From Pseudoselenomonas ruminantium (GTDB lineage Bacteria > Bacillota > Negativicutes > Selenomonadales > Selenomonadaceae), in NCBI GenBank assembly GCA_015058575.1, contig SVBZ01000041.1:20898-84897 (forward strand): a stretch of 64,000 nucleotides of DNA, written 5' to 3'. The position numbers and the translations under genes were made by a program. This document shows, one piece after another, positions 42,399-50,418 of this stretch. The notes under the pieces are model-generated. The model had not been told where the DNA came from, did no database searches, and saw only the letters and a program-made list of their open reading frames with translations. Numbering within the stretch: the stretch's first letter is position 1; the number at the start of each line of letters is the position of its first letter.

Positions 42399-43898
42399 AT
42401 GAAATTGAACAATACGTTATATTTAGCCAGCATACTAAGTTGCAGTCTTGCCATTTCTTCCGGAATCTGCTCGGCAGAACAGGTACAGCTTTCCCTGGAC
42501 GAAAGTATCAGCATGGCGCTGGCAGATGATGCGAGCATTGAGTCTGCTGATGCGCAAAGAGAAGTAGCGGACCATGCGCTGAAGGCGGCCAGACGCAACA
42601 AGGGACCAATAGTCAGCTGGAATTCGCAGGCGTACAAGATTGGCGGCAGGAATTACGAGTCTGCGAACGATGCGCACGATGCCTATGGCGATCCGCATGC
42701 GGGAGATTACCGGCCTGTATATATTACCGAATCCGGATCGCCGCGTTTGGGCAATCCGGTAACCGTAGGTTCCTATCCTTATCACAATACGTTTGCCAAT
42801 AGCTGGAAACTCACGGTGCCTGTCTATACAGGCGGACAGCTGGAAGGCCGGATCGCAGCTGCCCGTTACCGCTTGAATCGCGCCGATATGGATAGGGAAA
42901 ACACGCGCCAGACCGTACGTTATCAGGCAGCGGAAGCATATGCCAATCTTATTTACCGGGAAAATATTGCGCAGATTGCGCAGGATGCGGTAGATAAGGG
43001 CAATACCCAGCTGGAACTTATCCGCGCTCAGTTTGAGGAGGGCGCAGTGGCAGAAGCGGATCTTCTGATGATGAAGGTAAATATTGCGAATTACAAGCAG
43101 AACCTGGTCACGGCAGAGGCAGCGGTATCTGTGGCAAAATCTACGCTTGCCAGTGTGGTAGGGCTGCCGCAGGGTACGGATGTCGAGCCATCGACGGTCT
43201 TTTCCTATGAGCCGTACGATAAAGATTTGCCAGCTTGTGAATCATATGCTTTAGCACACCGTCCGGATGGACTGGCGGCAGAGTATGATATCAAGGCGGC
43301 TAATGCGCAGATGGAGACGGCGAAATCCGGCTATCGGCCTAATGTATCCGCAGTAGCTGTACAGAATATTGCCAGCAATTATCCGTTCCGGAGCGAGCGC
43401 AGCAATGCCTGGGAGGCAGGGGTGAATGTCTCCTGGAATATATTTGATAACGGGATAACTGAGGCGAATGTCCGGCAGGCAGATGCGAATATCCGTGCTT
43501 ATGAAGCAAAAGCACGGCAGGTAAAGAAGAATATCCAGCTGGATACCCGCAAAGCTTATCTTGAAATGAAGGCGGCTGAGCAGAATATCACGGAGACGGC
43601 CGCTGCAGTCAAGCAGGCACAGGACAGCTATACAATCGCGCAGGTACGCTATGAGGAGGGCGTCGATGTGCTTTTGGGGGTGACGGATGCGCAGGAAAAA
43701 TTCATCCAGGCCCGCTCCAATTATATTACGGCCCTGTATCAGTATAATCTCAGTCAGGCTAAATTGGAAAAAGCTATGGGCGTACCGGTGGCTTTTGACA
43801 GCCAGCGTTACCAGGCGGCTGAAAGCGAGGGCGCATCTGCCAAGCAGGCCTTAGAAGAGGCCAGTGTTTCTCAGGGATCAAGGGAGGCTGAAAAATGA
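42399..43898 (+). CDS. TolC-family outer-membrane channel
   Basis: A 499-residue protein with a Sec signal peptide (ends near ICSAEQ), then two outer-membrane-factor repeats (about residues 35-260 and 275-470) with long helical hairpins such as RQTVRYQAAEAYANLIYREN and TRKAYLEMKAAEQNITET. Trimers form a beta-barrel in the outer membrane with a periplasmic tunnel. It completes a route through both membranes together with the adaptors and ABC exporters, and shows the host is diderm. It starts 18 bases after the second exporter and overlaps the sigma factor by ATGA. Confidence 0.9.
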   Translation: MKLNNTLYLASILSCSLAISSGICSAEQVQLSLDESISMALADDASIESADAQREVADHALKAARRNKGPIVSWNSQAYKIGGRNYESANDAHDAYGDPHAGDYRPVYITESGSPRLGNPVTVGSYPYHNTFANSWKLTVPVYTGGQLEGRIAAARYRLNRADMDRENTRQTVRYQAAEAYANLIYRENIAQIAQDAVDKGNTQLELIRAQFEEGAVAEADLLMMKVNIANYKQNLVTAEAAVSVAKSTLASVVGLPQGTDVEPSTVFSYEPYDKDLPACESYALAHRPDGLAAEYDIKAANAQMETAKSGYRPNVSAVAVQNIASNYPFRSERSNAWEAGVNVSWNIFDNGITEANVRQADANIRAYEAKARQVKKNIQLDTRKAYLEMKAAEQNITETAAAVKQAQDSYTIAQVRYEEGVDVLLGVTDAQEKFIQARSNYITALYQYNLSQAKLEKAMGVPVAFDSQRYQAAESEGASAKQALEEASVSQGSREAEK

Positions 43899-44455
43899 GC
43901 GAAATCAAAAATACATCTTATTGGGGAAGGCTGGCGGTAAAGGCGGTTAGTGATTCATCTGCGCTTACGGAATTGTATGAATACTATTTTCCCCGGGTTT
44001 ATCAATACTTGCTGGGCAAGACAAAGGACAGCGGCCTGGCAGATGAGCTGGTCAGTGATACCTTTATCCGCATGTATCAGCATTTGGAGCAGTTTGATCC
44101 GGAAAAGGGCGCCTTTTCCACTTGGCTGTTCCGCATTGCGCAAAATGTGATGAATAAATATTATGGCAGCAAAGCCTATACAATGAACGCTCCTTGGGAC
44201 GAGGCATTCGACCCGGCCGATGATCGTCAGGATACGCCGGAGGGACAGGCATTGACACGGGAACGTACTGAGGAGTTGCGGGCGGCCATTCTGCAGCTGC
44301 CAGAGCGCCAGCAAAAGATTTTGGAGATGACCTATTGGCTGGAAATGAACTCCAATGAGATTGCCGGCCAATTGGGGATTGCGCCAAGTTCTGTCCGGGT
44401 GGCGCTCAAGCAGGCTCGGGACAAGCTAAAGGGAATACTGAAAGAAAAAGATTAA
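43895..44455 (+). CDS. ECF-type sigma-70 family RNA polymerase sigma factor
   Basis: A 186-residue sigma factor. Region 2 includes LADELVSDTFIRMYQHLEQF and TWLFRIAQNVMNKYY (residues about 48-90) and region 4 includes LPERQQKILEMTYWLEMNSN then EIAGQLGIAPSSVRVALKQA (about 128-175). Regions 1 and 3 are absent, as in ECF sigma factors. It overlaps tolC by ATGA and is the last gene of the exporter operon, so it is made together with the exporter. No anti-sigma gene follows. It may direct transcription of the operon or of unlinked precursor genes (inference). Confidence 0.88.
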   Translation: MSEIKNTSYWGRLAVKAVSDSSALTELYEYYFPRVYQYLLGKTKDSGLADELVSDTFIRMYQHLEQFDPEKGAFSTWLFRIAQNVMNKYYGSKAYTMNAPWDEAFDPADDRQDTPEGQALTRERTEELRAAILQLPERQQKILEMTYWLEMNSNEIAGQLGIAPSSVRVALKQARDKLKGILKEKD

Positions 44456-44463
44456 AGGGGATA

Positions 44464-44516
44464 TGAAAAAAGCGACTGCGAACAAAAATGCTTCCGCATT
44501 TTGTTCACAGTCGCTT
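44464..44516. terminator. Large hairpin ending both the ECF operon and the tRNA-Ser array
   Basis: A stem of about 20 pairs (AAGCGACTG with CAGTCGCTT at its base) spans 44470-44516. On the minus strand it runs into TTTTTTCATATC, so it is mainly the terminator of the two tRNA-Ser genes. Confidence 0.8.
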
Positions 44517-44527
44517 ATGATTTTCAG

Positions 44528-44618
44528 TGGCGGAGTGGAGAGGATTCGAACCTCCGCACCGGTTACCCAGCCTAACGATTTAGCAAACCGTCCTCTTCAG
44601 CCTCTTGAGTACCACTCC
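44528..44618 (-). tRNA. tRNA-Ser (GCT)
   Basis: A 91-base class II tRNA with encoded CCA, acceptor GGAGTGG/CCACTCC, anticodon loop TTGCTAA and long variable arm. Confidence 0.95.
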
Positions 44619-44622
44619 GTTA

Positions 44623-44711
44623 TGGCGGAGAGGGTGGGATTCGAACCCACGCACCTGTTACAGCCTACCGGTTTTCAAGACCGGACTCTTCAACCACTTG
44701 AGTACCTCTCC
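44623..44711 (-). tRNA. tRNA-Ser (TGA)
   Basis: An 89-base class II tRNA with encoded CCA, acceptor GGAGAGG/CCTCTCC and anticodon TGA in loop CTTGAAA. It is transcribed first in the pair. Confidence 0.95.
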
Positions 44712-44726
44712 ATAATGAACAGCTAT

Positions 44727-44756
44727 ATTATAGCAGGAATACGGATATCTTGTCAA
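44727..44756 (-). promoter_or_regulatory. sigma-A promoter of the tRNA-Ser pair
   Basis: On the minus strand TTGACA (44751-44756) and TATAAT (44727-44732) with an 18-base spacer. Its -35 box occupies the same bases as the -35 box of murI on the other strand. Confidence 0.8.
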
Positions 44757-44778
44757 ACAAGTAGCAGATTGCTATAAT
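44750..44778 (+). promoter_or_regulatory. sigma-A promoter of murI
   Basis: TTGTCA (44750-44755) and TATAAT (44773-44778) with a 17-base spacer, about 50 bases before the ATG. Confidence 0.75.
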
Positions 44779-44829
44779 AGCCATTGGATTATTTCTGTAA
44801 GCTATTGATGCGTTTTAGGAGCTGAGTGC

Positions 44830-45609
44830 ATGAAAATCGCATTTTTTGATTCAGGAGTTGGCGGCTTATCGGTGCTTCATCATGCGATGAAGGTTCTGCC
44901 TCATGAACAGTTTATTTTTTTTGCCGATGAAGATAATGTTCCCTATGGAACCAAGAGCAAGGAGCAAGTCCGCGATTTTGTCGCGGGGGCCTTTGATTTC
45001 CTTATGACAAAGGATGTCAAGGCAATCGTCACGGCCTGCAATACGGCAACTTCGGTGGCCGTCGCGGAGATGCGCCGCCGTTATGATGTTCCCATTATCG
45101 GCATGGAGCCGGCGGCCAAGAAGGCACTGGATATGGATGGGGAGCATCGGGTCCTGGTGACGGCAACGCCGATAACAGTAAAGGGGCGCAAGATGGAACT
45201 GCTCATCGAGAAGGTCGATAAGGATCATCTCGTTGACCGGCTGGCGCTGCCAGAGCTGGTGGAGTTTGCTGAACGGCAGGAGTTTGAGTCCCAGGCAGTG
45301 ACGGATTATCTGACCAGTCAATTTGCGCCGTTTGATTTTAGCGAGTATTCGGCGTTGGTGCTGGGCTGCACGCATTTCAATTATTTCAAAGATACGATGC
45401 GCCGCTTGCTGCCGGATAATGTGGCGTTTGTCGATGGCAATGAGGGAACGGTGCGCGAACTCATACGCCGGCTTCGGGAGCGAAATCAGCTCGAGAGTTT
45501 GAGTCAGACGGTGGAGTATTATTACTCAGGCCGTCTGGTCAAAGAGGCAACGGAAATTGACCGCTTGCAGATCTATCTGCGGCGGCTGGATAAGATGTAT
45601 AGGATTTGA
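44830..45609 (+). CDS. murI: Glutamate racemase
   Basis: A 259-residue cofactor-independent racemase that supplies D-glutamate for peptidoglycan. FDSGVGGLSVL is at residues 6-16, and the two catalytic Cys lie in TACNTATS near 71 and LGCTHFNYF near 180. ATG with TTTAGGAG upstream. It has its own promoter, divergent from the tRNA-Ser pair, and is the first of several co-oriented genes through 49.3 kb. Confidence 0.93.
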   Translation: MKIAFFDSGVGGLSVLHHAMKVLPHEQFIFFADEDNVPYGTKSKEQVRDFVAGAFDFLMTKDVKAIVTACNTATSVAVAEMRRRYDVPIIGMEPAAKKALDMDGEHRVLVTATPITVKGRKMELLIEKVDKDHLVDRLALPELVEFAERQEFESQAVTDYLTSQFAPFDFSEYSALVLGCTHFNYFKDTMRRLLPDNVAFVDGNEGTVRELIRRLRERNQLESLSQTVEYYYSGRLVKEATEIDRLQIYLRRLDKMYRI

Positions 45610-45696
45610 CTTGACTTTAGACGGCAATTGTTCTAGGCTATACATTGTGTATTTCATTTATTAATGAAAGAAAATTTTTCCGTTGGGAGGGATTAT

Positions 45697-46128
45697 ATGC
45701 CGGTCATTACGGAACATCATGTGAATTTTTATGATACGGATGCGATGGCGGTTGTACATCATTCGAATTATATCCGCTGGTTTGAGATTGGCCGTGTAGA
45801 GTATTTGCGGTCCATTGGCATCACGCTGGGCGAGTTGATGGATGATGGTTTCGTGTTCCCGATTACGGATGTCCGGGCTAAGTATGTATCGCCGGGAAAA
45901 TTTGACGATGTCGTGCTCATCGAGACGACGCCGACGGCGCTGACAAAGGTCAAGATGGCGTTTGATTACCGCATCATCCGCAAGGCTGATGGCGCGGTAA
46001 TGGTTACCGGCCACTCCCAGAATGTGTTCACCAGTAAAGCAACGGGACACATTACCCGCCTGCCGGAAAAATATTATAGTATATTAGCGGCGGCTATGGC
46101 AAAAGAAAAAGCCGGGCAGCCGCAATAA
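45697..46128 (+). CDS. YbgC-like acyl-CoA thioesterase (4-hydroxybenzoyl-CoA thioesterase family)
   Basis: A 143-residue hotdog enzyme. YDTDAMAVVHHSNYIRWFE (residues 12-30) contains the family's catalytic Asp and the HHxNY motif of YbgC/FcbC thioesterases; RAKYVSPGKFDD follows. It hydrolyses acyl-CoA esters of uncertain identity. The ATG at 45697 has GGGAGGG 6-7 bases upstream; an in-frame ATG at 45664 lies before that site and is rejected. Confidence 0.88.
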   Translation: MPVITEHHVNFYDTDAMAVVHHSNYIRWFEIGRVEYLRSIGITLGELMDDGFVFPITDVRAKYVSPGKFDDVVLIETTPTALTKVKMAFDYRIIRKADGAVMVTGHSQNVFTSKATGHITRLPEKYYSILAAAMAKEKAGQPQ

Positions 46129-46154
46129 GCATCTGGATTTTAGGAGGAATCATT

Positions 46155-46706
46155 GTGACAATCGTTTACGTTATCGTTGGTCTGATTGTTCTGGCTGTAT
46201 TGGCCGCTAAACTCTATCTCGCAGCTGCCGGTATCGAGGACATCCGTGTGGACACGAGTGCGCCGGTCGTTGTTGAGGCACAGGACGAAGGCAGCATCGT
46301 GCTGTCGAAGAAGCTTAATTTCTACAATGAAGGCAAGCAGTGCGCGACAATCATGGATGCAATCTGCCGTTCGCAACTTCCCTATGAGCAGTATGATGGT
46401 ATCGAAGTCCGTGGCAAGGCTGAGCGTGAAGGGGAAGTCCGTGAGGACGATTACTTCGAGGCGGTGCTGATCCAGAAAAAAGGCGATGCGCATGCAGAGG
46501 ATAAACTGAATATCTTCGCGAAAGTCAAACTGACACCGCGTAAAGGGCAGGATCTCAAGACGGCGCTTTCGCATATGGTTGACCTGCCGCTGGATTTCAT
46601 CTGGATGGAGACAGGCCGTACGCCGTGGCATTACCGCAAGATCCGTCTGGTATTCACTGCTGAAGAAATTGCCAAGCTGGCAGGCGTCCAGCTGGTAAAG
46701 GACTAA
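46155..46706 (+). CDS. Membrane-anchored hypothetical protein, 183 aa
   Basis: I do not recognise the family. A single N-terminal membrane segment (about residues 3-24, [19 protein letters not shown]) holds an extracytoplasmic or periplasmic domain of about 155 residues rich in charged beta strands. There is no lipobox. The start is a GTG at 46155 with TAGGAGGAA upstream. It is 14 bases from the CofE-like gene on the same strand, so the two probably form a unit. Confidence 0.75.
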   Translation: MTIVYVIVGLIVLAVLAAKLYLAAAGIEDIRVDTSAPVVVEAQDEGSIVLSKKLNFYNEGKQCATIMDAICRSQLPYEQYDGIEVRGKAEREGEVREDDYFEAVLIQKKGDAHAEDKLNIFAKVKLTPRKGQDLKTALSHMVDLPLDFIWMETGRTPWHYRKIRLVFTAEEIAKLAGVQLVKD

Positions 46707-46720
46707 GGAGGCACGAAACA

Positions 46721-47380
46721 ATGGCAGAAGAATTAGAACTCATCCCGGTGCCGACGCGCATCCTGACCGAGAAAGATGATATCGTTGATGCGATTGAACG
46801 TTATACGAAGGACAAGATTGGCGAGAATGACCTGCTCTGCTGTGCAGAGAGCGTAGTAGCTATTACGCAGGGACGTTATGTGCGTCCAGAGGATCTCAAA
46901 ATTAGCCGTGTGGCACAGTTCTGCTGCCGCTTTATCCCGGATTACGGTTCGCTGGCATCGCCGCATGGCATGCAGTCGCTGATGAATGTCGAGGGTAAGT
47001 GGCGCGTGGCTTTTGCCCTGTTTGCCGGCTTTATCGCCAAGCTCTTTGGCAAGTCGGGGATGTTCTATGTCTGGGGCGGCAAAGAGACAGCTATGATCGA
47101 TGATGTTACGGGCACGATGCCTCCCTTTGATAAATGCATCGTTTATGGCCCGGGCGAGCCCAATGAGGTTGTAAAGAAGATTCAGCAGCGCCTTGGCTGT
47201 TTCGGTGCTATGATCGCTGATGTCAATGACCTCAAGCGTTCGCGTGTGGTTGGTGTCACGGATAAGGTCGATGGCCCGAAAGCTGCACAGCTTCTGATTG
47301 ACAATCCGTTCGGCAATGCTTCGCAGAAGACGCCAATTTGCATCATCAAGAACTATCGTCAGTATCAGGAAAAGAATTGA
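46721..47380 (+). CDS. CofE-like (F420-0:gamma-glutamyl ligase domain) protein
   Basis: A 219-residue protein of the coenzyme F420-0:L-glutamate ligase fold. The start resembles CofE ([15 protein letters not shown], then a [12 protein letters not shown] segment), and an acidic metal site could lie in [11 protein letters not shown]. It has no linked F420 synthesis gene (cofC, cofD, fbiC), and anaerobic Firmicutes of this kind are not known to make F420, so the true product is probably something else, perhaps glutamylation or amide-bond formation on another molecule. ATG with AAGGAGGCACG upstream; a strong terminator follows. Confidence 0.78.
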   Translation: MAEELELIPVPTRILTEKDDIVDAIERYTKDKIGENDLLCCAESVVAITQGRYVRPEDLKISRVAQFCCRFIPDYGSLASPHGMQSLMNVEGKWRVAFALFAGFIAKLFGKSGMFYVWGGKETAMIDDVTGTMPPFDKCIVYGPGEPNEVVKKIQQRLGCFGAMIADVNDLKRSRVVGVTDKVDGPKAAQLLIDNPFGNASQKTPICIIKNYRQYQEKN

Positions 47381-47388
47381 AGATGAAG

Positions 47389-47416
47389 AACCTCCCCTGC
47401 AGGGGGAGGTTTTTTT
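47389..47416 (+). terminator. Terminator after the CofE-like gene
   Basis: The 9-bp perfect stem AACCTCCCC/GGGGAGGTT is followed by a run of T; rph begins just behind it. Confidence 0.9.
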
Positions 47417-47431
47417 AGCAGGAGGGATATT

Positions 47432-48178
47432 ATGCAACGCATAGATCGGCGGAGCGCAGATCAGCTCCGTCCATATACGATACATCGCCATTTCCAGAAA
47501 TATCCGGCTGGTTCCGTGCTCATCGAGATGGGCAATACGAAGGTCATCTGTGCCGCGACAGTTGAGGACAGGGTGCCGTTCTTCCTCAAGGGAACGGGCG
47601 AGGGCTGGATCACGGCGGAATACTCGCTGCTGCCAAGTGCGACTGGTACGCGCACACAGCGCGAAGCTGTGCGCGGCAAGCAGTCGGGACGCACGCAGGA
47701 AATCGAGCGGCTGATTGGCCGCAGCTTGCGTTCTGTGGTCGATACGAAGGCTATTGGTGAGCGCACGATCATGATTGACTGCGATGTCATCCAGGCGGAT
47801 GGCGGTACGCGTACGGCGTCGATTACCGGCGCGTTTGTCGCTTTGGTGGAGGCGTGTGCCTCATTTTATGAGAAAGGAAATATTTTCCCGGTCAAAGACT
47901 TTGTTTCGGCTATCAGCGTTGGTATCAGTCATGAAAACGAACCGATACTCGACCTCTGTTATGAGGAGGATTCACAAGCTATCGTCGATATGAATGTCGT
48001 TATGACTGGTGAGGGCAAATTTGTTGAGATCCAAGGTACTGGTGAAGGCAGGCCTTTTTCCCATGAAGAGCTCGGCGCTTTGCTGCAGCTTGGCGAGGAG
48101 GGGTGCCGGGAACTCATTTCATATCAGAAGGATGTGCTGGGCGGTCAGCTGGTCTGGTTGGTCGGCCGTGAAGGATAA
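47432..48178 (+). CDS. rph: Ribonuclease PH
   Basis: A 248-residue phosphorolytic 3'-5' exoribonuclease that trims tRNA 3' ends. [15 protein letters not shown] is the typical N-terminus, [21 protein letters not shown] near residue 57 and [23 protein letters not shown] near 110 are the family signatures, with [13 protein letters not shown] near 204. ATG with AGGAGGG upstream. It leads the common Firmicute cluster rph-rdgB-phosphoesterase. Confidence 0.95.
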   Translation: MQRIDRRSADQLRPYTIHRHFQKYPAGSVLIEMGNTKVICAATVEDRVPFFLKGTGEGWITAEYSLLPSATGTRTQREAVRGKQSGRTQEIERLIGRSLRSVVDTKAIGERTIMIDCDVIQADGGTRTASITGAFVALVEACASFYEKGNIFPVKDFVSAISVGISHENEPILDLCYEEDSQAIVDMNVVMTGEGKFVEIQGTGEGRPFSHEELGALLQLGEEGCRELISYQKDVLGGQLVWLVGREG

Positions 48179-48199
48179 GAGCAGATGGGGAGGAAATCC

Positions 48200-48799
48200 A
48201 TGCAGAAAATCGTGATTGCAACCAAGAATCCAGGCAAGGTACGTGAGATGGCGGCAGCACTCGGCGCGCTGCCGTTTGAAGTCGTATCGCTGGCGGAGTT
48301 CGGTGATTTGCCTGATGCTGTAGAAGATGGCCAGACTTTTGCTGAGAATGCGCGCATCAAGGCGGCTTTTTACCAGCAGCAGACAGGCTGTGCCTGCATT
48401 GCCGATGACTCGGGACTGGAGATTGCAGTGCTGGATGGTGCACCGGGGATTCATTCGGCGCGTTTTGCTGGCTTTCATGCCGATGATGCGACAAATAATG
48501 CGAAAATGGTCGCAGAGCTGCGACGCGCAGGTGTCAGCGAATCTGTGGCCGACTACCGCTGTGCGATTGCCTTTGTGGATACAGACGGGACCGAGCTGAT
48601 GGCCGAGGGATGCTGCGATGGGCAGATAAAGCTGGCACCACGCGGCACGAATGGATTTGGCTATGACCCGTATTTCTATCCGCAGGCGTATCCAGACCGT
48701 ACGATGGCGGAGCTGACATTGGAAGAAAAGCAGCAGATCAGCCATCGTGGCAAGGCACTGAAGGCATTATCGCAAAAGCTGGAGGCAGGGCGGAAATGA
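48200..48799 (+). CDS. rdgB: XTP/dITP diphosphatase (HAM1/RdgB)
   Basis: A 199-residue pyrophosphatase that removes non-canonical purine nucleotides (XTP, dITP, ITP). Signatures: ATKNPGKVREM at residues 6-16, FAENARIKA near 53, DDSGLEIAVLDGAPGIHSAR near 71, and GTNGFGYDPYFY near 153. The ATG at 48200 has GGGAGGAAA upstream; an ATG at 48185 lies before this site. It overlaps the phosphoesterase gene by ATGA. Confidence 0.94.
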   Translation: MQKIVIATKNPGKVREMAAALGALPFEVVSLAEFGDLPDAVEDGQTFAENARIKAAFYQQQTGCACIADDSGLEIAVLDGAPGIHSARFAGFHADDATNNAKMVAELRRAGVSESVADYRCAIAFVDTDGTELMAEGCCDGQIKLAPRGTNGFGYDPYFYPQAYPDRTMAELTLEEKQQISHRGKALKALSQKLEAGRK

Positions 48800-49278
48800 A
48801 ACTTGGAATCGTAAGCGACAGCCATGGGGATACGCATGCACTGGATATGATGCTGGCCCATCCGGAAGCACAGGATGTGGAGGGGTGGTTCTTTGCCGGA
48901 GATATCGCCATGGACGCGGAATATCTGGCAATGGTTACGCAGCTGCCTGTAGCCAAGGTGGCCGGCAACAATGATTGGCCGTATACGACTCTTAAAGACG
49001 CTATTGTAACGGAAGCCGGGGGACACCGAATCCTGCTGACGCATGGTCATCTCTATGGCGTGCAGTTCTCTACGGAAATGCTGGTGCAGGTGGCGGAAGC
49101 GCAGCAGGCAGATATTGCCATATATGGTCATACGCATGTTGCGGATATCCAGCCAGGCGGGGTCATGGTGCTCAATCCGGGAAGCATAGCTCGTCCGCGT
49201 GATGCGTTCAAAGGCTCGTTCATGGTGGCAGATTTGCTGCCGGATTGCGAGCCGGTTGTAAAAATTATACGGATATAA
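48796..49278 (+). CDS. YfcE/MJ0936-family metallophosphoesterase
   Basis: A 160-residue calcineurin-like phosphodiesterase. Metal ligands: VSDSHGDTHA at residues 5-14, FAGD near 37, AGNNDW near 57, TLLHGH-type LTHGH near 80, and YGHTH near 111. Members hydrolyse phosphodiesters in vitro; the true substrate is unknown. It overlaps rdgB by ATGA and closes the rph-rdgB cluster. Confidence 0.9.
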   Translation: MKLGIVSDSHGDTHALDMMLAHPEAQDVEGWFFAGDIAMDAEYLAMVTQLPVAKVAGNNDWPYTTLKDAIVTEAGGHRILLTHGHLYGVQFSTEMLVQVAEAQQADIAIYGHTHVADIQPGGVMVLNPGSIARPRDAFKGSFMVADLLPDCEPVVKIIRI

Positions 49279-49385
49279 ATATTTTAAATTCTGCAATAAT
49301 CCAGCAATAAAAAAAACGAATTTTTTTTTACGAAAATAAAAATTACAGCAGGAATTTTCCCGTAAATCGCTAATATACTAATTGA

Positions 49386-49401
49386 TGTGATAGTTGTCAC
49401 G
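49386..49401. promoter_or_regulatory. CRP/FNR-type dyad upstream of the fumarase operon
   Basis: TGTGATAGTTGTCACG fits TGTGA-N6-TCAC, the binding pattern of the CRP/FNR superfamily, with only the last base off. It lies about 80 bases upstream of the -35 box. Confidence 0.5.
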
Positions 49402-49428
49402 CGCGTCTCCATAGGAATTGGGGTAAAA

Positions 49429-49445
49429 AGTGAACTGGGTTCACT
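49429..49445. promoter_or_regulatory. Perfect inverted repeat upstream of the fumarase operon promoter
   Basis: AGTGAAC-TGG-GTTCACT, a 7-bp perfect dyad, 34 bases before the -35 box. It resembles but does not match the Rex operator (spacer 5 instead of 4). The regulator is not identified. Confidence 0.5.
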
Positions 49446-49478
49446 ATTTATGCGGGTTTGCGGCACTTTTCCTTTCGC

Positions 49479-49507
49479 TTGAAAGGGGCGAAAAAATGTG
49501 CTATGAT
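49479..49507 (+). promoter_or_regulatory. sigma-A promoter of the fumarase / fumarate reductase operon
   Basis: TTGAAA (49479-49484) and TATGAT (49502-49507) with a 17-base spacer, about 45 bases before the first start codon. The five genes behind it have gaps of only 18-33 bases. Confidence 0.7.
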
Positions 49508-49552
49508 GAACCCACAGATGTGTGATAAGTTGTATTTATGGGAGGGATTACT

Positions 49553-50395
49553 TTGCGAGAAATTGATGCAAAACAAATCACGGAAACCGTAGCACAGATG
49601 TGCAAAGAGGCAGCTTATTATCTGCCAAAGGACGTTTACGAAGGCCTGAAACGCGGCCGTGAGACGGAGAAATCTCCGGTCGGTCAGAACGTTCTTGACC
49701 AGATTATCAAGAATGCTGAGATTGCACGTGCTGAGGATCGTCCGTACTGCCAGGATACTGGCATGACGATCGTATTCCTTGAAGTCGGCCAGGACCTGCA
49801 TATCACGGGCGGCCTGCTTGAAGATGCCATCAATGCCGGTATTGCCAAAGGCTATACGGAAGGTTATCTGCGCAAATCTGTCGTTGCTGAGCCGTTGTTC
49901 AATCGTGTCAACACGAAGGACAACACGCCGGGCGTCATCTACACGAAAATCGTGCCGGGCGATAAGCTTAAGATTACGGTCGCACCGAAAGGCTTCGGTT
50001 CGGAAAACAAGTCCGGCGTCAAGATGCTGGTTCCGGCTGATGGCGTTGAAGGTGTGAAGAAAGCTGTCATGGACATCATCCTGCATGCCAGCATGAATCC
50101 GTGCCCGCCGATGGTTGTCGGCGTAGGTATCGGCGGCACCATGGATCGTGCTGCACTCCTTTCCAAGAAGGCTCTGACCCGCTCTATCGATGAGCGCAAT
50201 CCGATGCCGGAATACGCAAAACTCGAGGGCGAACTCCTGGAACTCATCAATCAGACGGGGATTGGACCGCAGCTTGGCGGTACGACCTCTGCACTCGCCG
50301 TCAATGTCGAGTGGGGCCCGACGCATATCGCAGGCCTGCCGGTCGCTGTAACGATCTGCTGTCATGCTATGCGCCATGCATCGCGTACGCTTTGA
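49553..50395 (+). CDS. fumA: Fumarate hydratase class I, alpha subunit
   Basis: A 280-residue subunit of the two-subunit [4Fe-4S] fumarase (TtdA-like). Cluster Cys candidates are in RPYCQDTGM near residue 60, in NPCPPMVVGVG near 183, and in CCHAMRH at the end; GGTMDRAA and IGPQLGGTTSA are family motifs. It hydrates fumarate or, in this fermentation, dehydrates malate to fumarate. The start is a TTG at 49553 with GGGAGGG 6 bases upstream; the ATG at 49538 overlaps that site. First gene of the operon with frdCAB. A tartrate dehydratase is a less likely alternative. Confidence 0.9.
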   Translation: MREIDAKQITETVAQMCKEAAYYLPKDVYEGLKRGRETEKSPVGQNVLDQIIKNAEIARAEDRPYCQDTGMTIVFLEVGQDLHITGGLLEDAINAGIAKGYTEGYLRKSVVAEPLFNRVNTKDNTPGVIYTKIVPGDKLKITVAPKGFGSENKSGVKMLVPADGVEGVKKAVMDIILHASMNPCPPMVVGVGIGGTMDRAALLSKKALTRSIDERNPMPEYAKLEGELLELINQTGIGPQLGGTTSALAVNVEWGPTHIAGLPVAVTICCHAMRHASRTL

Positions 50396-50418
50396 TTTGA
50401 GGATAGGAGGAAATAAAA

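Noticed and set aside
44463..44777. 104-residue plus-strand ORF after the ECF sigma gene
   Set aside because: It runs through the terminator hairpin and both tRNA-Ser genes in antisense; its RVGFEPTHLLQP-like text is a well-known artefact of translating tRNA-Ser genes.
49429..49445. Rex operator
   Set aside because: The half-sites GTGAA and TTCAC match, but the spacer is 5 rather than 4 bases, so the odd-centred dyad is listed as unidentified.
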